Assembly (NCBI RefSeq): GCF_029094505.1
Contig: NZ_CP119108.1
Span: forward strand, 3,100,001-3,164,000
Source of the DNA: Microbacterium horticulturae
GTDB lineage: Bacteria; Actinomycetota; Actinomycetes; Actinomycetales; Microbacteriaceae
DNA length: 64,000 nucleotides
Direction of reading: 5' to 3'
Shown here: piece after piece, positions 57,684 to 64,000 of the stretch
Layout of the letters: each line of letters opens with the position of its first letter
Numbering within the stretch: the first letter of the stretch is position 1
Position numbers and translations under genes: made by a program
Notes under the pieces: generated by a model
The model's input: the letters and a program-made list of their open reading frames with translations, nothing else
Database searches by the model: none
Told to the model about the DNA's origin: nothing

Positions 57684-58615
57684 GACTTGACCGACCCGCT
57701 CATGAGGCCGCCGATGAAGTACTTGCCGAGGATGATGTACACCAGCAGCGTCGGCAGCGACGCTATCAGCGCCCCGGCCATCGACGCGCCGTAGTTCGAC
57801 AGCTGAGCACCCTGCGACAGGTTCACCAGAGACAGCGAGACCGGTCCCTGGTTCGCATCGGAGAGGAACAGCGCGAAAAGGTAGTCGTTCCACGCCGAGG
57901 TGAACTGCCAGATGATCGTCACGACGAAACCGGGGAGCGACAGCGGCAGGATGATCCGCCAGTACGACGAGAGCATGCCGGCGCCGTCGACCCGCGAGGC
58001 CTCCATGAGCTCGTTCGGCACACCCTCGTAGTAGTTGCGGAAGATCAGCGTACAGATCGGCAGACCGTAGATGATGTGCACGAACAGCAGCGTGACGATG
58101 CTGCTGGGCATGCCCAGCGTCGTCTTCATCTGCACGAGCGGCACCATGATCGCCTGGTACGGGATGAACATGCCGAACAGGATCAGCGTGAACACCACGT
58201 TCGCGTAGGGGAACTTCCAGCGCGAGAGCACGAAGCCGTTCATCGACCCGAGCATCGCCGAGATGATCGCCGCCGGGATCGCGAGCAGGAAGGTGCGCCC
58301 CAGCGGCGCGGCCAGGGTGTTCCAGGCCGTGGCCCAGTTGTCGAAGCCGGTCGCGCCGTCGGGTCCCGCCTGCCACGGCCAGCGACTGGGCAGGCGCCAC
58401 GAGGTCACCGCCGACACATCCGACGGTCCCTTCAGGCTCGTGACCAGCAGCACGTACACCGGCATCAGCACGATGACGACGAACAGGATGAGGATGACGT
58501 ACTTGGCCGTGCGGCTCAGCCGACGCCTCGCGCGGCTGCCCGACGGGGCGTTGCTGAGGCGGTCGCTGCGTCGTTCGATGCCGGTGGTGACCGCCATGGT
58601 TGCCGATTCACTCAT
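57680..58615 (-). CDS. Carbohydrate ABC transporter permease (MalG type)
   Basis: A 311-residue permease with six membrane segments; EAA loop LMEASRVDGAGMLSSYWRIILPLSLPGFVVTIIWQFTSAWNDYLFALF. The N-terminal ~40 residues are cytoplasmic and basic. ATG 58615 overlaps the MalF-type stop (ATGA). No operon ATPase; a shared one is expected. Confidence 0.9.
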   Translation of the reverse strand: MSESATMAVTTGIERRSDRLSNAPSGSRARRRLSRTAKYVILILFVVIVLMPVYVLLVTSLKGPSDVSAVTSWRLPSRWPWQAGPDGATGFDNWATAWNTLAAPLGRTFLLAIPAAIISAMLGSMNGFVLSRWKFPYANVVFTLILFGMFIPYQAIMVPLVQMKTTLGMPSSIVTLLFVHIIYGLPICTLIFRNYYEGVPNELMEASRVDGAGMLSSYWRIILPLSLPGFVVTIIWQFTSAWNDYLFALFLSDANQGPVSLSLVNLSQGAQLSNYGASMAGALIASLPTLLVYIILGKYFIGGLMSGSVKS

Positions 58616-59502
58616 CGCCGGGCCTTCCTCTCCGCGCGGGCTGTGTAGATCAGGTACGGCACGATGAACACACACACGAGCAGGAGCAGGATCGTCGCTA
58701 TCGCGGACGCCTTGCCGTACTCGGCCCCCGTCAGGGCAACCCACATGTAGGTCGCGGGCACCTCGGTGATGTACACCGAGCCGGTGACCGCCATGATCAA
58801 GTCGAAGACCTTCAGCGACATGTGCGCGACGATCACGAGCGCCGAGAGTGCGACCGGGCTCAGCTGCGGGAAGATGACGTACCGGTAGAGCTTCCATTCG
58901 GAGGCACCATCCATGCGTGCCGCCTCGCGGAGTTCTTCGGGGATGCCGCGGAAGCCCGACAGGAACAGCGCCATGACATAGCCGGCCAGCTGCCAGATGG
59001 CGGGCATGGCCATGGCGGCCATTCCCCACCCCGGCGCGTTGTACCAGTCGTTCTGCAGGCCGCCGAGGCCGATCGACTGCAGCAGGCGGTTCAGCCCCGA
59101 AGCGCGATCGCCCTGCGCCGAGCTGAGCAGCCAGCGCCACACCACACCCGACGCCACGAACGAGACAGCCATCGGGAAGAGGTAGATGGATCGGAACGCG
59201 CCCTCAGCGGTGACGCCCTTGTCCAGCATCCACGCCCAGAGAAACCCGAAGAGCATCGTGCCCACCATGAAGAAGAGGGTGAAGATGCCGAGGTTGGCCA
59301 GCGAATGCAGGAAGCGCTGCTCGGTGAGCAGGTCGACGAAGTTCTGCAGCCCGACGAACTCCGACGCGGTCAGCGCCGAGTCCTTCGTCATGGCCGTGGA
59401 GAAGTTCACGCCGATGAGGACGTAGACGAAGATGCCGACCAGGATGATCGTCGGCGAGATCAGGAGCAGCGGCGGTCCCCAGTTGCGGATGCCTTTGCGC
59501 AT
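58612..59502 (-). CDS. Carbohydrate ABC transporter permease (MalF type)
   Basis: A 296-residue permease; first helix LLLISPTIILVGIFVYVLIGV; EAA loop LREAARMDGASEWKLYRYVIFPQLSPVALSALVIVAHMSLKVFDLIMAV. ATG 59502 has GGAGGACACC upstream. Coupled to the MalG-type subunit. Confidence 0.9.
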   Translation of the reverse strand: MRKGIRNWGPPLLLISPTIILVGIFVYVLIGVNFSTAMTKDSALTASEFVGLQNFVDLLTEQRFLHSLANLGIFTLFFMVGTMLFGFLWAWMLDKGVTAEGAFRSIYLFPMAVSFVASGVVWRWLLSSAQGDRASGLNRLLQSIGLGGLQNDWYNAPGWGMAAMAMPAIWQLAGYVMALFLSGFRGIPEELREAARMDGASEWKLYRYVIFPQLSPVALSALVIVAHMSLKVFDLIMAVTGSVYITEVPATYMWVALTGAEYGKASAIATILLLLVCVFIVPYLIYTARAERKARR

Positions 59503-59571
59503 CGGTGTCCTCCAGAGATGAGGATACGCGCGGGGCGGCGCAAGCACGCCGCCCCGCGCGTTCCGTGGTTG

Positions 59572-60861
59572 TTACTGACCCAGACCCTTGGTCTGCGCCT
59601 GGACGAGCGCGTCCTGGAACGTGCCGGCGTCCTTGGTCGAGACGAACTGCCCGATCGCCGAGGTGATGTCGTTCAGCCACGACACCTTCACCGCGGCGCC
59701 GTGCGCCAGCGAGCTGACGACGGTGTCTTTCGCGAACGATGCCATGGCACCCTGCTGGTACACCGGGTAGTCGGCGGGGTCGGCGTCGGTGCGCGCCGGG
59801 ATCGAGCCCTTCGCCAGGTTGAACGCCTTCTGCCCCTCGGCCGAGCTGATCGTCTTCAGCCAGTTCTTCGCGCCTGCGGCGTGCGGAGCGCCCACCGGGA
59901 GCGTGAACGAGTCGGCGAGGAAGTCGAACGTGCCGTCGGTGCCCGGCGTCGGCCAGGTGGTGTACTCCTTGCCGTACGTCATGCCCTTGGCGTCGAACTC
60001 GGCCAGCGCCCAGTCACCCATGACGTTGTAGGCCGCGGTGCCGTCGACCACCATGTCGGTGGCCACGGGCCAGTCCTGCCCGGTGCCGTCGGTGTTCGCG
60101 AAGCTCAGCAGCTTCGTGTAGTAGTTGATCGCCGTGGTGACATCGGCCGAGTCGAACTTGGTCGTGCCGTCCCACAGGCCCTGGTAGCCGTCGGCGCCGA
60201 GCACCGAGAGCAGCACGTTCTCGAACAGCTGCACCTGCGTCCAGTCGGTCGCAACCGACAACGGGGTCTCGACCCCGTTGTCCTTGAGCTTCTGCATATC
60301 AGCCAGCCACGCGTCGAGGTCGGCAGGGGCGACCTTCGGGTCGATGCCCGCCTTGGTCAGCAGGTCGGTGTTGACCCAGGTGACGTTCGCGCGGTGGATG
60401 TTGCTGGGCACCGAGTAGATCTTGCCGTCGACGGTCAGGCGGTCCAGCAGCGTGGACGGGAAGACGTCGGTCAGCCCGTTCTCGTCGTAGAAGCCGCTGA
60501 GGTCTTCGATCTTCTTGGCCTCGATGTAGTCGGTGAGCTCGGCTCCGGCGTGGGCCTGGAACGAGTCCGGCGGGTTGTTCGCCTTCAGCCGCGACGCGAG
60601 CGCGTTCTTCGCGTTCGAGCCGGCACCGCCGGCGACGGCTGCGTTGACGAACTTGGTGTTCGGGTACTGCTCGTTGAACACCTTGACGAGCGCGTCGAGA
60701 CCGGCCTTCTCCGACCCCGATGCCCACCAGGTGAACACCTCGACCTGGCTGTCGTCGTTCGCGCTGTCGCCGTTGTCGCCGTTGTCGCTGGAACCGGAGC
60801 AGCCGGCGAGTGCGAGACCGGCGACCGCCAGCCCCGCGACTGCTGCAAGTGCTTTGCGCAT
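59572..60861 (-). CDS. Carbohydrate ABC substrate-binding lipoprotein (MalE type)
   Basis: A 429-residue receptor. Signal peptide RKALAAVAGLAVAGLALAG with lipobox LAGC (Cys near residue 21), then a Ser/Asn/Asp linker. VEVFTWWASGSEKAGLDALVKVFNEQYPNTKFVNAAVAGG is the family's sugar-receptor opening. ATG 60861 has GGAGGATCAC upstream; upstream ATG at 60894 would bury the signal peptide. A LacI-type operator half-match lies at 60921-60932, so the adjacent LacI repressor probably controls the operon. Confidence 0.92.
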   Translation of the reverse strand: MRKALAAVAGLAVAGLALAGCSGSSDNGDNGDSANDDSQVEVFTWWASGSEKAGLDALVKVFNEQYPNTKFVNAAVAGGAGSNAKNALASRLKANNPPDSFQAHAGAELTDYIEAKKIEDLSGFYDENGLTDVFPSTLLDRLTVDGKIYSVPSNIHRANVTWVNTDLLTKAGIDPKVAPADLDAWLADMQKLKDNGVETPLSVATDWTQVQLFENVLLSVLGADGYQGLWDGTTKFDSADVTTAINYYTKLLSFANTDGTGQDWPVATDMVVDGTAAYNVMGDWALAEFDAKGMTYGKEYTTWPTPGTDGTFDFLADSFTLPVGAPHAAGAKNWLKTISSAEGQKAFNLAKGSIPARTDADPADYPVYQQGAMASFAKDTVVSSLAHGAAVKVSWLNDITSAIGQFVSTKDAGTFQDALVQAQTKGLGQ

Positions 60862-60920
60862 GTGATCCTCCGTTGGATGTTGTTCAGCCCGCATTTCGCC
60901 GGCTGAATGCTATGAAATCT

Positions 60921-60932
60921 GAAAACGTTGCC
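60921..60932. promoter_or_regulatory. LacI-type operator upstream of the sugar importer
   Basis: GAAAACGTTGCC with central AACGTT, 60 nt before the receptor ATG. It shares AACGTTGCC with the site upstream of lacI on the opposite strand. Confidence 0.55.
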
Positions 60933-60972
60933 AGACGCAAGACGAGACCGCATGACCCGCCCGTGATGTGAC

Positions 60973-62007
60973 CTAATCGTGATGGGGAGGCAGCTCGCCC
61001 GAGCCGCGCTCGACGAGGCGCGTGCCGAGGATGATGCGCTGGGTGGGACCGCTTCTGCCGTCGATGCGGCTGAGCAGAAGATCCGCCGCCGCCGCGCCGA
61101 TTGCCACCGGGTCCTGAGCGATCGTCGTAGTGGGCGGATCCATGAGTTCGGCGAGGTCGAAGTCATCGAAGCCGACGAGTGCCAGGCGGGAGCCCAGCAG
61201 CCGCTGTGCACCCAGGAGCGCCCGCGTCGTGCGCCCGTTCGTAGAGAAGATCGCGGTCGGCGGGTCGGGCAGACGGGAGAGCTCGAGCAGCGCCTCGGCG
61301 CAGACGTTGACGTCGTCTTCGACCGAGACGACGAGCGCGCGATCGGAGGGCAGACCGAGCCGCCTGAGCGCCTGATAGTACCCCGCCTCGCGGCGCACGG
61401 ACGTGTAGCGACCGCTCTCGTGTGCGAAGCACGCGATGCGCCGGTGACCGGCGCCGTACAGGTGCTCGACCGCCGAGACCGCGCCTCCCTCATTGTCGAC
61501 GAGGACCAGGTCGGCTGTCACATGGTCGCTCGGCGGCTGGTCCACGAAGACGACCGGGGTGCCGGTCTGCTCCTGGAGAAAGCCCAGGTCGCTGCCCTCG
61601 GGAGCGACGAGGATGAGCCCGTCGAGGCTGCGGCGCAGCAGGCGCCTGATCACGCGCTCGGCCTCGTCTGCGGCATCCGTCACCGATGTCACCAGCACCA
61701 CGAGGTCACGCTCACGAGCCCGCTCCTCCACGCCCTTGATCAGCGCCGAGAAGAACGGGTCGGAGATGTTGGTGACCACCATGCCGACCGTGGCCGACGA
61801 CCCCGTGCGCAGCGTGTGCGCGGAGTCGTTGCGGCTGAAGTTGAGCTCGCGCACGGCCTTCTCGACCGCGCGGACCTTTGCGGCGGCGACACCGCCCTTG
61901 CCCGAGACGACGCGTGACACGGTCGACAGACCCACGCCGGCACGCGCGGCGACGTCTTTCATCGTCGCGCGGCGGGGCGCTTTGTCGAGCGTCGGTTCGT
62001 CTTCCAT
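60973..62007 (-). CDS. LacI-family transcriptional regulator of the sugar importer
   Basis: A 344-residue repressor: HTH and hinge (residues about 15-70, TMKDVAARAGVGLSTVSRVVSGKGG), then a PBP1-type effector domain with VGMVVTNISDPFFSALIKGVEERA and GHRRIACFAHES. ATG 62007 precedes the HTH by 15 residues, and longer frames upstream cross the operator. It lies just upstream of the importer operon in the same direction. Operators at 62032-62043 and 60921-60932 suggest it represses itself and the importer until the sugar is present. Confidence 0.92.
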   Translation of the reverse strand: MEDEPTLDKAPRRATMKDVAARAGVGLSTVSRVVSGKGGVAAAKVRAVEKAVRELNFSRNDSAHTLRTGSSATVGMVVTNISDPFFSALIKGVEERARERDLVVLVTSVTDAADEAERVIRRLLRRSLDGLILVAPEGSDLGFLQEQTGTPVVFVDQPPSDHVTADLVLVDNEGGAVSAVEHLYGAGHRRIACFAHESGRYTSVRREAGYYQALRRLGLPSDRALVVSVEDDVNVCAEALLELSRLPDPPTAIFSTNGRTTRALLGAQRLLGSRLALVGFDDFDLAELMDPPTTTIAQDPVAIGAAAADLLLSRIDGRSGPTQRIILGTRLVERGSGELPPHHD

Positions 62008-62031
62008 GGCGGTCCGATCTGGCGCGTTTTC

Positions 62032-62043
62032 GGCAACGTTACC
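62032..62043. promoter_or_regulatory. LacI-type operator upstream of lacI gene
   Basis: GGCAACGTTACC, a near-perfect palindrome around AACGTT, 25 nt upstream of the repressor ATG. Confidence 0.6.
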
Positions 62044-62093
62044 AAACCAGCGCCGCCAGGCGCGACGCGAGTCGACACATCCTCCAGACGTAG

Positions 62094-62208
62094 TGAACTT
62101 CCGGTTCACACGCGAAGGCATCGCACGCACTCACCTCTTGATGTCGTGAGCGCATCAAGAGGTGAGGCGACGCCACAGTTGCATTCGGCTGTGTGAACCG
62201 GAAGTTCA
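62094..62208. repeat. 115-bp nested palindrome (possible MITE-like or cruciform element)
   Basis: Outer arms TGAACTTCCGGTTCACAC (62094-62111) and its exact complement at 62191-62208; inner arms CTCACCTCTTGATG (62130-62143) and CATCAAGAGGTGAG (62153-62166) with a 9-nt loop. The stretches between arms are also partly complementary. It occupies the 302-nt gap between the pyrE stop and the lacI start. No transposase or clear target-site duplication is visible. The remainder of the gap holds only the lacI operator. Confidence 0.8.
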
Positions 62209-62309
62209 ATGCACTTTCAGACCACCGCGTGATGGCCCGATCGGCGAGACGGTGCGCGTCGGCGTGCTGGCAGAGCATCCCGCCAGGGCCGGAGCAGACG
62301 GGCGGGCCG

Positions 62310-62888
62310 TTACTGCGGTTCGAGCCCCAGGTCGTCGAGGTCGATCGCGGCCAGCCACTGCAGCCCGGCCGCCTCCACGGCGGCCTGCGCGCCGGTCTTG
62401 CGGTCGACGATCACCGCGACGGCGACCGGCTCGGCGCCCTCGCGCCGCAACACCTCGACCGCTTTGAGGGCCGACTGACCGGTGGTCGAGGTGTCTTCGA
62501 GCACGACGACGCGCTTGCCCGCGACATCCGCCCCCTCGATCTGGCGGCCCCGGCCGTGATCCTTCGGCTCCTTGCGCACGACGAACGCGTCGAGCGGCCG
62601 GTCCGTGCGCACCGACTCGTGCATCACGGCGTTCGCGATCGGGTCGGCGCCGAGGGTCAGCCCGCCGACAGCGACGATGCCGTCGACCTCGCGGATCAGG
62701 TCGTGCATGATGCGCCCGATCGCGGGCGCCGCGCGGTGATCAAGCGTGAGCTTGCGCATGTCGACGTAGTACGTCGCCTTCTTGCCGCTCGACAGCGTGA
62801 AGTCGCCGTGGAACACGGCCTCGTCGGTGATCAGGCCGATGAGAGTCTGGCGGTCGGCTTCGAGCGCGGGCGTGGAGGCGGCGGTCAT
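62310..62888 (-). CDS. pyrE: Orotate phosphoribosyltransferase
   Basis: A 192-residue type I phosphoribosyltransferase: VFHGDFTLSSGKKATYYVDMRKLTLDHRA near the N-terminus is the OPRT hallmark (orotate-binding and lysine loop), VGGLTLGADPIANAV and the PRPP-binding motif VVVLEDTSTTGQSAL follow. It converts orotate and PRPP to OMP in pyrimidine synthesis. ATG 62888 is 7 nt after a -10 box TAGACT, so likely leaderless; longer frames upstream run through the tandem repeat array and are not coding. Confidence 0.92.
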   Translation of the reverse strand: MTAASTPALEADRQTLIGLITDEAVFHGDFTLSSGKKATYYVDMRKLTLDHRAAPAIGRIMHDLIREVDGIVAVGGLTLGADPIANAVMHESVRTDRPLDAFVVRKEPKDHGRGRQIEGADVAGKRVVVLEDTSTTGQSALKAVEVLRREGAEPVAVAVIVDRKTGAQAAVEAAGLQWLAAIDLDDLGLEPQ

Positions 62889-62895
62889 GCGAAGA

Positions 62896-62901
62896 AGTCT
62901 A
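62896..62901 (-). promoter_or_regulatory. -10 box of the pyrE promoter
   Basis: TAGACT on the minus strand, 7 nt before the ATG. The conserved motif GGGGCGGGATGCCGCGGC (62903-62920) lies immediately upstream. Confidence 0.5.
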
Positions 62902-62930
62902 CGGGGCGGGATGCCGCGGCCCGCTGCCGA

Positions 62931-63070
62931 CGACCTCGCGAAACAAGGTACGACCTCGCGAAACAAGGTACGACCTCGCGAAACAAGGTACGACCTCGCG
63001 AAACAAGGTACGACCTCGCGAGATGAGGTGCGACCTCGCGAAACAAGGTACGACCCCGCGAGAAGGGCAC
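62931..63070. repeat. 20-bp tandem repeat array between pyrE and pntA
   Basis: Unit CGACCTCGCGAAACAAGGTA at 62931, 62951, 62971, 62991 and 63031 (the last unit identical except its flank), a diverged unit at 63011 (AGATGAGGTG in the second half) and a degenerate unit at 63051. Each unit contains ACCT and AGGT as an inverted pair. The 20-nt period shifts frame, so it is non-coding. It lies between the divergent promoters of pyrE and pntA. Confidence 0.92.
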
Positions 63071-63087
63071 AGGGCACAGGGCCGTCC

Positions 63088-63093
63088 TATAGT
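63088..63093 (+). promoter_or_regulatory. -10 box of the pntA promoter
   Basis: TATAGT, giving a leader of about 30 nt with GGAG 8 nt before the ATG at 63129. Confidence 0.55.
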
Positions 63094-63128
63094 CGGTCGC
63101 AGAGACCCGACCCGATCACGGAGCATCC

Positions 63129-64000
63129 ATGCGTCTTGGCATCGTCGCCGAACACCGCGGGGAGACGCGCGTCGCCGCAACCCCGATCACCGTCGAGAAG
63201 ATCCGCAGGCTGGGCTACGACGTCGTCGTCGAGCGCGGGGCGGGAGCGGCATCCAGCTTCCCCGACTCTGCCTACGCCGCTGCCGGCGCCGCGCTCGTCG
63301 ATACCGCCGAGGCGTGGGCGGCCGACGTCGTGCTGAAGGTCGCTGCCCCCACCGACGACGAGATCGCCTTGCTGCGCCCGGGCGCGGTGCTCGCCGCTCT
63401 GCTGAGCCCCGCGCACAGCCCCGAGCTGCTCGAAAGGCTCGCCGCCCGCGGGGTGACTGCCCTCGCCCTCGACGCCGTGCCGCGCATCTCGCGCGCGCAG
63501 TCGATGGACGTGCTCAGCTCGATGACCAACATCGCCGGCTACCGCGCCGTCATCGAGGCCGCACACGAGTTCGGCCGCTTCTTCACCGGGCAGGTGACAG
63601 CGGCCGGCAAGGTGCCGCCCGCGAAGGTGCTGGTCGCCGGAGCGGGCGTCGCGGGCCTGGCCGCCATCGGCGCCGCCTCGAGCCTGGGCGCCGTCGTGCG
63701 CGCCACCGATCCGCGCCCCGAGGTCGCTGATCAGGTCGCCTCGATCGGCGGCCATTATCTGGCGGTGGATGCCGCGGTGGAGCAGTCCACGGACGGCTAC
63801 GCGAAGGCCACGAGCGAGGCGTACGACAGGCGCGCCGCCGAGATCTACTCCGAGCAGGCGCGCGACGTCGACATCATCATCACGACGGCGCAGATCCCCG
63901 GGCGCACGGCGCCGCGCCTGATCACCGCGGCCGATGTCGCGAGCATGAAGCCCGGCAGCGTCATCGTCGACATGGCCGCGGCCCAGGGCGGCAACGTCGA
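63129..64000 (+). CDS. pntA: NAD(P) transhydrogenase, alpha subunit, N-terminal part (cut by window edge)
   Basis: The first 290 residues of the dI domain of proton-translocating transhydrogenase. MRLGIVAEHRGETRVAATPITVEKIRRLGYDVVVERGAGAASSFPDSAYAAAGA is typical, followed by the NAD-binding Rossmann motif VLVAGAGVAGLAAIGAASSLGAVVRATDPRPE and the mobile-loop region with IPGRTAPRLITAADVASMKPGSVIVDMAAAQGGN. It resembles alanine dehydrogenase, but the long insert KATSEAYDRRAAEIYSEQARDVDIIITTAQIPG is specific to PntA. It transfers hydride between NADH and NADP+ using the proton gradient. The remainder lies outside the window. Confidence 0.92.
   Translation, partial: MRLGIVAEHRGETRVAATPITVEKIRRLGYDVVVERGAGAASSFPDSAYAAAGAALVDTAEAWAADVVLKVAAPTDDEIALLRPGAVLAALLSPAHSPELLERLAARGVTALALDAVPRISRAQSMDVLSSMTNIAGYRAVIEAAHEFGRFFTGQVTAAGKVPPAKVLVAGAGVAGLAAIGAASSLGAVVRATDPRPEVADQVASIGGHYLAVDAAVEQSTDGYAKATSEAYDRRAAEIYSEQARDVDIIITTAQIPGRTAPRLITAADVASMKPGSVIVDMAAAQGGNV

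Noticed and set aside
62931..63070. CRISPR array
   Set aside because: Units are contiguous with no spacers, and no cas genes are present.
62889..63077. N-terminal extension of pyrE through the tandem repeats
   Set aside because: The 20-nt period changes frame every unit, giving repetitive peptides of unlike sequence, and the -10 box lies at 62896-62901 inside the supposed coding region.

Overview
This window is very GC-rich, gene-dense DNA with strong G/C third-position bias, frequent 4- or 8-nt stop/start overlaps (ATGA, GTGA), many GTG starts and actinobacterial-type promoters. Gene content (NAD(P) transhydrogenase alpha subunit, DtxR/MntR, PurO-like protein, many ABC importers with lipoprotein binding proteins) fits a soil or plant-associated actinobacterium of the Microbacteriaceae, probably Microbacterium-like. 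That assignment is inferred from composition and style, not from a marker gene. I saw no rRNA, tRNA, CRISPR array, prophage or complete insertion sequence.

The left half (1-40 kb) is an accessory catabolic region of uptake-plus-oxidation modules, each with its own regulator. (1) 0.3-6.0 kb: a two-component flavin monooxygenase, an amidohydrolase/decarboxylase-type enzyme, a solute-binding lipoprotein without permeases and a signal-less binding-protein-like protein. (2) 6.3-13.8 kb: an NMT1/SsuA-type ABC importer, GntR regulator, ornithine-cyclodeaminase-like enzyme, DapA-like aldolase and Bcr/CflA exporter. (3) 13.8-19.7 kb: TetR regulator, vanillyl-alcohol-oxidase-type flavoenzyme, VOC protein, cyclase/hydrolase, ABM protein and FAH-type hydrolase, with a toxin-antitoxin cassette between flanking direct repeats. 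(4) 20.7-28.3 kb: MarR, an arylsulfatase with its own ABC importer (ats-like sulfate-ester scavenging) and a divergent LysR regulator. (5) 28.3-33.0 kb: SDR, bicovalent BBE-type oxidase, SDR, LysR. (6) 33.3-38.1 kb: an Rbs-type sugar importer and LysR; then a SnoaL-like protein and an MFS transporter.

The right half (40-64 kb) is more housekeeping-like: a beta-lactamase-fold protein lacking the catalytic serine and lysine, an M13 peptidase, an isochorismatase-like hydrolase, two MalEFG-type sugar importers (the second with a ROK protein and a LacI regulator), a MATE exporter, a TrmH-type methyltransferase, mntH with mntR, an SDR, a NagD-like phosphatase, a NarL-type two-component system, pyrE and the start of pntA.

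The most unusual signals are non-coding. They include a 20-bp tandem array with apparently compensating base changes between divergent pyrE and pntA promoters, a 115-bp nested palindrome between pyrE and lacI, and a toxin-antitoxin cassette bounded by ~42-bp direct repeats that copy the end of the neighbouring gene. There is also a GATA-N5-TATC motif in several divergent promoter regions, two homologous 61-bp intergenic palindromes, a pair of perfect palindromes at the mntH start, and about ten genes whose -10 box sits exactly 6 nt before the start codon (leaderless mRNAs).
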